From Clostridiales bacterium (GTDB taxonomy: Bacteria > Bacillota > Clostridia > Lachnospirales > Lachnospiraceae), in assembly GCA_018366495.1 (NCBI GenBank), contig JAGZHZ010000051.1:1-6798 (forward strand): 6,798 nucleotides of DNA, in the 5' to 3' direction. This document shows, one piece after another, positions 1 through 4,644 of this stretch. Position numbers and translations under genes: made by a program. Each line of letters begins with the position of its first letter. Position 1 is the stretch's first letter. The notes below the pieces were generated by a model. It saw only the letters and a program-made list of their open reading frames with translations, ran no database searches and was not told where the DNA came from.

Positions 1-254
1 AGATCGGTGAGATTGACGGAGAGCTCTGTCTTCGCCTTGACCGGGAGCACAAAGAATATCAGCATCTGTTTGAACCTTTTCATGCATGGCAGCAAATGGA
101 TGCAAAATTGGAAGCCGGAGAAATCAGCCAGGAAAAATACGATAACTGGCGATATAATTATCCGGAAATGGACACCTCTGAGATTCGGGCAAAGGTTCCG
201 CCTCAGGAACTCTCTGACGAACTAATAAAGGCTCTGAAAAAAGAGAATCAATAA
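1..254 (+). CDS. C-terminal part of an unrecognised protein (5' end outside window)
   Basis: An open frame runs from base 3 to a TAA stop at 252-254 and gives 83 residues, ending in ELIKALKKENQ. The piece is soluble and highly charged, with many Glu, Lys and Asp, two Trp-containing segments (HAWQQMDAK and YDNWRYNYPEMDT), and no membrane segment. It has no tyrosine-integrase signature at its end (no H-x-x-R or catalytic Tyr segment), so it is not the integrase expected near an attachment site. I do not recognise the family. It is followed within 10 nt by a strong terminator and then by repeats that look like integrase arm sites beside guaA, so it is probably the last gene of an integrative element; that is inference from position. 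A different frame starting at base 7 gives a shorter product that looks like a shadow. Confidence 0.7.
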   Translation, partial: IGEIDGELCLRLDREHKEYQHLFEPFHAWQQMDAKLEAGEISQEKYDNWRYNYPEMDTSEIRAKVPPQELSDELIKALKKENQ

Positions 255-263
255 AGAAATGCA

Positions 264-320
264 AAAAACCTTACTGACTACTCTTTCCAATTTTGGAAAC
301 AGTTCATCAGTAAGGTTTTT
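264..320. terminator. Long bidirectional intrinsic terminator
   Basis: The arms 264-277 (AAAAACCTTACTGA) and 307-320 (TCAGTAAGGTTTTT) pair perfectly over 14 bp. Inside the loop a second hairpin forms from TTTCCAA (284-290) and TTGGAAA (293-299). A-rich on the left and T-rich on the right, it can terminate in either direction: it ends the plus-strand gene that stops at 254, and it could also stop guaA transcripts arriving from the right about 120 nt after their stop codon. Confidence 0.85.
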
Positions 321-362
321 ATGTTATAGAAATATAATTTTATTCAACGGATATTGCAAGAA

Positions 363-382
363 CGTTGCCAATCCGTTGCCAA
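363..382. repeat. Tandem direct repeats resembling integrase arm-type sites
   Basis: CGTTGCCAA occurs at 363-371 and again at 374-382, an 11-bp period, so both copies sit on the same face of the helix. Paired short direct repeats at about one helical turn are typical of the arm-type sites bound by the N-terminal domain of tyrosine integrases in Gram-positive ICEs and prophages (the DR2 sites of Tn916 are the model). They lie about 60 bp outside the guaA stop codon, the expected distance from a core site. The repeat is seen directly; the integrase-binding role is inference. Confidence 0.55.
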
Positions 383-460
383 AAAATAACGGAATTTGCT
401 TGGAACCCGCATAAATACTGGGCTTATTTTTGCGAAATCCTATTCAAACTCTATTGTCGC
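383..460. other. Probable attachment-site end of an integrative element at the guaA 3' end
   Basis: This stretch joins the arm-like repeats to the last codons of guaA. The 3' end of guaA is a documented hotspot for genomic islands and ICEs, whose integrases recombine within the terminal codons and leave the gene intact. The gene indeed remains full length here (ends KPPATIEFE). The duplicated core cannot be delimited because the other end of the element would lie left of base 1. It contains no gene and only a weak hairpin (GGGTT-type arms around 400-425). Confidence 0.45.
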
Positions 461-1981
461 TGGTGGTTTTCCCGTACAATCGTACATTACCCGATTAACC
501 CCTTTGACTTCATTAACAATTCTGCTTGTTATTTTTCCTAGCACTTCCCATGGAATATCTGCTGATTCTGCCGTCATAAAATCTGTAGTCAACACTGCTC
601 TCAGCACAACTGCATAATCATATGTTCTGCCATCTCCCATGCATCCAACCGTTTTCATATTAGAAAGAGCTGCAAAATACTGTCCTAATTCTTTATGAAC
701 GCCTGCTTTTTCCAGTTCTTCTCTGTAAATAGCATCTGCTTCCTGAACAATACGAACTTTCTCTGCTGTCACTTCTCCTATAATACGCACACCTAATCCC
801 GGACCTGGAAATGGCTGGCGATATACTAAATATTCCGGCAGTCCCAACTCTAGTCCTGCTTTTCTGACTTCATCCTTAAAAAGCATTCTTAACGGTTCAA
901 TAATCTCCTTGAAATCTACTGTCTCAGGCAAACCTCCCACATTGTGATGTGATTTTATAACTGCCGAGTTCCCAAGACCGCTTTCAATAATATCAGGATA
1001 AATTGTTCCCTGTACTAAAAAATCAACAGCGCCGATCTTTTTCGCTTCCTCTTCAAAGACACGAATAAACTCTTCTCCGATAATTTTTCTTTTTCTTTCC
1101 GGTTCCTCTATCCCTTTTAATTTATCATAAAAACGTTCCTGTGCATTTACACGGATAAAATTCAGATCATAGTTTCCTTTCGGTCCGAAGATTGCTTCTA
1201 CCTGATCTCCTTCATCTTTTCTGAGCAGACCATGATCCACAAATACACATGTGAGCTGTTTTCCAACTGCTTTTGAGAGCATTACAGCCGCCACAGAGGA
1301 ATCCACTCCGCCGGAAAGAGCACAGAAAACTTTCCCATTTCCTACTTTTTCGCGGATTGCTTTGATAGAAGCTTCCACGAAAGAATCCATTTTCCAGTCT
1401 CCTTTGCATTCGCAGATCTTATAGACAAAATTTGAGAGCATTTTTGCTCCCTCTTTTGTATGAAGCACTTCAGGATGAAACTGTACCGCATACAGCTTTT
1501 TCTCCGGCATTTCCATAGCAGCCACCGGACACACAGATGTATGTCCAATAATTTCAAATCCCGCCGGTGCTTTCTCTATATAATCAGTGTGGCTCATCCA
1601 GCAAATCGTACGCTCGGAAACATTTTCAAACAACTTTGATGAATTGTGAATATTCACTTCAGTTTTTCCATACTCACTTACTGGTGCTGTTGCCACTTTT
1701 CCACCTAATAAGTGAGCCATAAGCTGTGAACCATAACAAATTCCCAAAATTGGAATTCCTAATTCAAAAATTTCTTTCGAGCAAGTTGGTGAATCCTCTG
1801 CGTAAACACTATTTGGTCCGCCTGTAAAGATAATTCCCTTTGGATTCATCTCTTTTATCTTTTCAATGCTGAGTCTGTACGGATGCACTTCGCAGTATAC
1901 CCCGCATTCTCTGACACGTCTGGCGATTAACTGATTGTACTGACCACCAAAATCGAGTACGATTACCACTTCTGATGCCAC
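440..1981 (-). CDS. guaA: GMP synthase (glutamine-hydrolysing)
   Basis: This cytosolic enzyme converts XMP, ATP and glutamine to GMP, the last step of guanine nucleotide synthesis. The 513-aa product has the usual length and domain order. The class I glutamine amidotransferase domain covers about residues 1-190, with catalytic Cys82 in GICYGSQ and the His169/Glu171 pair in FHPEV. The PP-loop ATP pyrophosphatase domain follows, with SGGVDSS at 223-229. The C-terminal dimerisation domain includes RQPFPGPGLGVRI (388-400) and ends in KPPATIEFE, the family-typical tail. The start is GTG at 1981-1979: it gives the family N-terminus (ASEVVIVLDFGGQYNQ) and is 7 nt from a perfect AAGGAGG; the nearby ATG at 1998 is out of frame. 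Translated upstream neighbour on the same strand is larB, separated by 185 bp that contains guaA's own promoter. The 3' end abuts a probable integrative element. Confidence 0.98.
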   Translation of the reverse strand: MASEVVIVLDFGGQYNQLIARRVRECGVYCEVHPYRLSIEKIKEMNPKGIIFTGGPNSVYAEDSPTCSKEIFELGIPILGICYGSQLMAHLLGGKVATAPVSEYGKTEVNIHNSSKLFENVSERTICWMSHTDYIEKAPAGFEIIGHTSVCPVAAMEMPEKKLYAVQFHPEVLHTKEGAKMLSNFVYKICECKGDWKMDSFVEASIKAIREKVGNGKVFCALSGGVDSSVAAVMLSKAVGKQLTCVFVDHGLLRKDEGDQVEAIFGPKGNYDLNFIRVNAQERFYDKLKGIEEPERKRKIIGEEFIRVFEEEAKKIGAVDFLVQGTIYPDIIESGLGNSAVIKSHHNVGGLPETVDFKEIIEPLRMLFKDEVRKAGLELGLPEYLVYRQPFPGPGLGVRIIGEVTAEKVRIVQEADAIYREELEKAGVHKELGQYFAALSNMKTVGCMGDGRTYDYAVVLRAVLTTDFMTAESADIPWEVLGKITSRIVNEVKGVNRVMYDCTGKPPATIEFE

Positions 1982-2116
1982 TGTTTTTCCTCCTTCATAT
2001 TAAGTGTGTCTTATCCTTCCGTTCTGTTAAAACCTTAAAACACTGCTTTATTCCTTTTCTTTCAGACTTTCCATCGGTAAAATACCCGCTGTTTTTCCTG
2101 TTTTCTTAAAAGAATA
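1982..2116 (-). promoter_or_regulatory. guaA 5' leader of about 135 nt, with a possible 8-codon upstream ORF
   Basis: The distance from the predicted transcription start to the GTG is long for a simple leader. I looked for a purine riboswitch aptamer and did not recognise one. The leader has a small hairpin from GGTA and TACC (about 2077-2087), a repeated GTTTTAA, and a minimal ORF at 2074-2048 encoding MESLKEKE and a stop. That ORF has no convincing ribosome binding site. No terminator hairpin with a T-tract is visible, so attenuation is not evident. Confidence 0.35.
1989..1995 (-). promoter_or_regulatory. Ribosome binding site of guaA
   Basis: On the minus strand AAGGAGG lies 7 nt before the GTG at 1981-1979. 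It is what decides for the non-ATG start. Confidence 0.9.
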
Positions 2117-2122
2117 GAGATT

Positions 2123-2151
2123 ATTATATGATATGAAATTAACCTTGACAA
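2123..2151 (-). promoter_or_regulatory. Sigma-A promoter of guaA
   Basis: On the minus strand, TTGTCA (2151-2146) and TATAAT (2128-2123) are separated by exactly 17 bp. That is five of six and six of six matches to the housekeeping consensus. Transcription should begin near 2116. The -35 box lies only about 16 bp beyond the larB stop codon, so guaA can be transcribed independently of larB. Confidence 0.8.
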
Positions 2152-2166
2152 GTATTTTTTCAAAAA

Positions 2167-2925
2167 TTACAAATGATTTTTCTCTGAGGCTGCCAGTCGG
2201 TTAATCTGTGTCGCCATATATCCCGCTCCAAAACCATTGTCAATATTTACAACGGCAATTCCTTCTGCACACGAATTTAACATTGTTAAAAGTGCGGAAA
2301 GTCCTCCAAAATTTGCACCGTATCCAACGGATGTCGGCACTGCAATAACCGGCTTATCTACCACTCCTGCTATGACGCCTGCCAAAGCTCCTTCCATTCC
2401 GGCTACAGCAATAATACAGTTTGCTTTCTGGATTTGATCCATTTTTGAAAAGAGCCGATGAATCCCGGCAACTCCCACATCATAAATTCTCTCAACCTTA
2501 CTTCCGAAAAACTCTGCTGTCACTGCTGCTTCCTCTGCAACTGAAATGTCAGATGTTCCCCCTGTACAGACAGCAACCATCCCTATTTTATCATGTTCAT
2601 CAAAAACAAGAGACATTGTATGTGCTGTCGAGTTATAAACCACCTCCGGCACAGCTTGTCTCACAAACTCAAACTGTTCCTGTGTCGCTCTTGTCCCAAG
2701 CACATTACTCTTTCGCTTTGCAAAACTCTCATATATTTTTGTCAGATGTTCTTGTGTCTTTCCTGCACAATATACGACTTCCCCAAATCCAGAACGCAAT
2801 GCACGGTGATGATCCAACTTTGCAAATCCTAAATCTTCATATGGAAGTGTCTTTAAATATTGCTCTGCATCCTGCAGAGATATCTCATTGTTTTTTACTT
2901 TTTGCAGCAATTCCTGAATTTCCAT
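2167..2925 (-). CDS. larB: LarB, pyridinium-3,5-biscarboxylic acid mononucleotide synthase
   Basis: LarB carboxylates the pyridinium ring of nicotinic acid adenine dinucleotide and releases AMP, giving P2CMN, the first intermediate of the nickel-pincer nucleotide (NPN) cofactor. The 252-aa protein has an N-terminal helical region (MEIQELLQKVKNNEIS) and a PurE/AIR-carboxylase-like C-terminal domain from about residue 116, with TGGTSD (121-126), AGMEGAL (175-181), GYGANFGG (201-208) and NIDNGFGAG (227-235). Cys219 in LNSCAEG sits where the Lactiplantibacillus plantarum enzyme has the cysteine that attacks NaAD. The frame is open further, to 3006, but the start at 2925 gives the family N-terminus and has AAAGGA 8 nt upstream. 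It is divergent from larE, the sulfur-insertion enzyme of the same pathway. No larC or larA is in the window. No clear terminator follows, so some read-through into guaA is possible. Confidence 0.95.
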   Translation of the reverse strand: MEIQELLQKVKNNEISLQDAEQYLKTLPYEDLGFAKLDHHRALRSGFGEVVYCAGKTQEHLTKIYESFAKRKSNVLGTRATQEQFEFVRQAVPEVVYNSTAHTMSLVFDEHDKIGMVAVCTGGTSDISVAEEAAVTAEFFGSKVERIYDVGVAGIHRLFSKMDQIQKANCIIAVAGMEGALAGVIAGVVDKPVIAVPTSVGYGANFGGLSALLTMLNSCAEGIAVVNIDNGFGAGYMATQINRLAASEKNHL

Positions 2926-2965
2926 AGTTCCTGTCCTTTCTAATTTTTCTTTGTGAACTGCCTTT

Positions 2966-2995
2966 ATTATAAAGCAGAAAGTTCTGTATTCACAA
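2966..2995 (-). promoter_or_regulatory. Candidate larB promoter, proximal
   Basis: TTGTGA (2995-2990) and TATAAT (2971-2966) on the minus strand are 18 bp apart. The -10 is perfect and the -35 moderate. Transcription would start about 35 nt before the larB ATG, a normal leader length. Confidence 0.55.
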
Positions 2996-3030
2996 TCTTC
3001 AAGCAAATTTATTTCCTATATATTTTACTT

Positions 3031-3059
3031 ATTATACGCAGAATTGATTTTTCCGTAAA
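3031..3059 (-). promoter_or_regulatory. Candidate larB promoter, distal
   Basis: A second perfect TATAAT (3036-3031) has TTTACG (3059-3054) 17 bp upstream on the minus strand. The -35 is weak. It could be an alternative start for larB or a chance match in AT-rich DNA. Confidence 0.35.
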
Positions 3060-3189
3060 GCGTATTCATACTAGTTTAAGATCATAAATCCTATCAAATA
3101 TCTGTTTCTTATTATTTATTTTCAAGAATCTATTGAACAGCCCCTGCATCTTCGTTATACTGTCCTCATGCAGAATTTCAATAAAAAAT

Positions 3190-3471
3190 AAAGCGGATAC
3201 ACGGATTGGAACCATTGCAGTCAGTCGGGATTCGTCAGGAGAATACCGAGGTTCTTTCAGCATTGCTTCCGAGGAACCATTCCGTCCGTCCCTTCCCAAA
3301 ACGGGGCGTCAGCATGGAATTGATTTAAATTTAATTGAGCTGATAAATGCTTCCAATGGAAATGCTTCTCCAAATAAAAGGTTTTATAGAAATACACAGA
3401 CGAAGCTAAACAGCAGCGCAGACTAAGTCGTATGGCAAAACGAAGCAGGCCCGAAAAGTGCGCTTACTATA
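3190..3471 (+). pseudogene. Decayed tnpB fragment (IS200/IS605-family OrfB, RNA-guided nuclease relic)
   Basis: In the first plus frame from about 3199 the translation reads RIGTIAVSRDSSGEYRGSF, then LPKTGRQHGIDLNLIEL, then NKRFYRNTQ. This follows the order of TnpB around its first RuvC motif (family pattern: ISR-x-SG-x-Y, P-x-TG, GIDLG-x-K, NP-x-F-R). The putative RuvC-I aspartate is still present in GIDL. Around 3399-3410 the similarity moves to another frame, which reads DEAKQQRRLSRMAKRSRPEK up to 3458 and matches the TnpB segment with QRRLSR. The first frame hits TAA at 3424. The N-terminal part, the bridge to RuvC-II/III and the zinc finger are missing, so no active nuclease is made. The 97-codon ORF covering 3133-3426 is not a functional gene. 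TnpB is the ancestor-type relative of Cas12; here only a remnant survives. Confidence 0.75.
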
Positions 3472-3526
3472 TCCAGATAAGTTTGTACTGTGTTTTATCG
3501 GATCATTACCGGCCACGTTCCACAAG

Positions 3527-3554
3527 CTCCTGACTTTATTCAGGAGAAGTTGAC
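3527..3554 (+). ncRNA. Right-end hairpin and possible omegaRNA scaffold end of the IS605-type relic
   Basis: CTCCTGA (3527-3533) pairs with TCAGGAG (3540-3546) around a 6-nt loop, followed at once by AAGTTGAC (3547-3554). A short stable stem followed by an AGTTGAC/AGTTCAC-like end is the form I know for the right ends of clostridial IS605 elements, which double as the 3' scaffold of TnpB omegaRNA. The DNA just after it, from 3555, would be the guide segment; it includes the larE ribosome binding site. Whether an RNA is still made is unknown. Confidence 0.45.
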
Positions 3555-3569
3555 AATATTTTTGAACAG

Positions 3570-3577
3570 AAAGGAAG
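3570..3577 (+). promoter_or_regulatory. Ribosome binding site of larE
   Basis: AAAGGAAG at 3570-3577 lies 6 nt before the TTG at 3584. No in-frame ATG exists between the upstream in-frame TGA at 3563 and this point, so this site decides the TTG start. Confidence 0.75.
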
Positions 3578-3583
3578 ATTTTC

Positions 3584-4414
3584 TTGAACGAACAATTAAT
3601 TTCTTATTTTGACTCTTATGTAAACGATGGCATCTGTATCGCATTTTCAGGCGGGGTAGACAGCTCTCTCCTTTTAAAAGCAGCCTGCCTTGCAGTAGAA
3701 AGAAGTTCCCTTCCCATGAAAAAACGTGTTCTCGCTGTGACATTTGAGACGCGTCTCCACCCGCACAGTGACACGGAAGATGCTGCAAGACAGGCAGAAC
3801 AATTTGGAGCATTTCATCGTGTCATCAAGATTGATGAATTTTCAAACCCAGAAATTGTAAAAAATCCGGTGAACCGCTGTTATCTGTGCAAACATTTTCT
3901 GTTTGAGACGCTAAAAAAAGAGGCTTCTCTCCTCGGATATCCCCATTTGTTTGACGGAAGTAATCTGGATGACACAAAATCATATCGTCCTGGTCTGGCA
4001 GCTTTGCAGGAATTAGGAATCAAAAGTCCCCTCATTGCCCTCTCTTTTACAAAAGCAATGGTCAGAGAAGCGGCAAAAAATTTTGGACTTTCCTCTTCTT
4101 CCAAACCTTCCGCTCCGTGTATGGCAACCCGGCTTCCCTATAATACTCCGTTTGACTATGAACTTTTAAATCGTCTCCATCAGGGCGAAACCTTTCTGCA
4201 TAATCTTGGCTTTTATAATGTGCGGCTCCGCTGTCATTCTAATTTAATTCGTATTGAAGTGGATCTTTCTGATTTTTCAAATCTTTTACTGCAACGCGAA
4301 GAAATATGCAGATATTTAAAATCTCTTGGATTTGATTATTTAACATTAGATTTGGAAGGTTTTCGATCCGGCAGTATGGATCAAAACGTAATGCGCAGCC
4401 ATATAATTCCATAA
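3584..4414 (+). CDS. larE: LarE, ATP-dependent sulfur insertase for the nickel-pincer cofactor ([4Fe-4S] type)
   Basis: LarE adenylates the carboxylates of P2CMN and replaces them with thiocarboxylates, giving P2TMN, the precursor that LarC loads with nickel. The 276-aa product has the PP-loop SGGVDSS at 22-28, DGSNLDD at 124-130, YRPGLAAL from 134, and the late FRSGSMD motif at 260-266, all typical of the family. Cysteines 99 and 102 form a CxxC in NRCYLCK, and Cys179 lies in APCMATR. Cys179 corresponds to the catalytic cysteine of L. plantarum LarE (Cys176), which is consumed as sulfur donor; homologues with all three cysteines bind a [4Fe-4S] cluster instead. This one should therefore be the cluster type; that is inference from the motif. 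The start is TTG with a good ribosome binding site. It is divergent from larB, with an IS605 relic directly upstream, so its promoter may lie within relic DNA; I could not identify one. It ends before a shared terminator. Confidence 0.93.
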   Translation: MNEQLISYFDSYVNDGICIAFSGGVDSSLLLKAACLAVERSSLPMKKRVLAVTFETRLHPHSDTEDAARQAEQFGAFHRVIKIDEFSNPEIVKNPVNRCYLCKHFLFETLKKEASLLGYPHLFDGSNLDDTKSYRPGLAALQELGIKSPLIALSFTKAMVREAAKNFGLSSSSKPSAPCMATRLPYNTPFDYELLNRLHQGETFLHNLGFYNVRLRCHSNLIRIEVDLSDFSNLLLQREEICRYLKSLGFDYLTLDLEGFRSGSMDQNVMRSHIIP

Positions 4415-4542
4415 AATAATGTTCTCATCCGATAGAAATAGAAAATCCAGAAGCATGGCACCACCATTTTATATTTTATGAATCTTTTCATTTTCTTTTG
4501 TAAAAGCAGCAGCACTCCTCCCTGATCAATCTAAAAAAGCAA

Positions 4543-4602
4543 AGAAGGCAACTGTTTATGATCTGTATCGTATACACAGACAATATTTTTCAGTTGTCTT
4601 CT
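4543..4602. terminator. Terminator between convergent larE and SWIM-protein genes
   Basis: The arms AGAAGGCAACTG (4543-4554) and CAGTTGTCTTCT (4591-4602) pair over 12 bp with a single G-T wobble. The 36-nt loop holds a further small stem (TCTGT at 4562-4566 with ACAGA at 4576-4580). An A-run (4533-4538) lies on one side and a T-rich run (4607-4616) on the other, so the structure can act for both larE and the minus-strand gene that stops at 4624. The rest of the 4415-4623 gap shows nothing I can name. Confidence 0.65.
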
Positions 4603-4616
4603 CTGATTTATTTTTT

Positions 4617-4644
4617 ATTCTTTCTATTTTATTCTTTCTATTTT
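4617..4644. repeat. Perfect 14-bp tandem duplication across a stop codon
   Basis: ATTCTTTCTATTTT is present twice in direct succession, at 4617-4630 and 4631-4644. The TAG stop of the SWIM-protein gene (4626-4624) lies in the first copy, so the duplication changed or created the C-terminal residues EKIERIK. Such short tandem duplications usually come from replication slippage. Confidence 0.8.

Larger units (their letters stand above)
3190..3554 (+). mobile_element. Relic of an IS200/IS605 (IS1341-like) element
   Basis: The span joins the tnpB remnant to a right-end-like hairpin (3527-3554) in the order and orientation usual for this family: tnpB reading toward the right end. No tnpA (Y1 transposase) is present and no left-end hairpin could be recognised; the left boundary is set only by the start of protein similarity. 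IS605-type elements lack terminal inverted repeats and target duplications, so none is expected. Confidence 0.6.

Noticed and set aside
1212..1557. Short minus-strand ORFs inside guaA (65 and 71 codons)
   Set aside because: They are other-frame shadows of the guaA coding sequence.
1982..2116. Guanine or other purine riboswitch before guaA
   Set aside because: The conserved loop and junction sequences of the purine aptamer were not found.
2145..2150. TTGACA on the plus strand as a promoter
   Set aside because: It would read antisense into larB; it arises because it overlaps the -35 box of the guaA promoter on the other strand.
2926..3006. Upstream start for larB at 3006 (279 aa)
   Set aside because: The extra 27 residues are not family-like, overlap the best promoter -10 box, and lack a ribosome binding site, whereas the ATG at 2925 has one and gives the usual N-terminus.
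3144..3173. Inverted repeat CTGCAT/ATGCAG as the left end of the IS605 relic
   Set aside because: Six base pairs around an 18-nt loop is within chance expectation, and it does not resemble a known left-end hairpin closely enough to claim.
3066..3299. 77-codon minus-strand ORF upstream of larB
   Set aside because: It is antisense to the tnpB remnant, has no convincing ribosome binding site, and its translation has no recognisable character.
3133..3426. 97-codon plus-strand ORF as a functional small protein
   Set aside because: Its middle part reads as TnpB, the similarity continues in another frame after about 3400, and the start lies outside the similar part with no good ribosome binding site. 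It is a decayed fragment.
3550..3580. TTGACA at 3550-3555 as the -35 box of larE
   Set aside because: A -10 box 17 bp further would fall on the ribosome binding site; no TATAAT-like hexamer is there. The motif belongs to the right end of the IS relic.
4617..4644. CRISPR-like repeat
   Set aside because: Only two adjacent copies without spacers; a simple tandem duplication. No CRISPR array, tRNA or rRNA was seen anywhere in the window.
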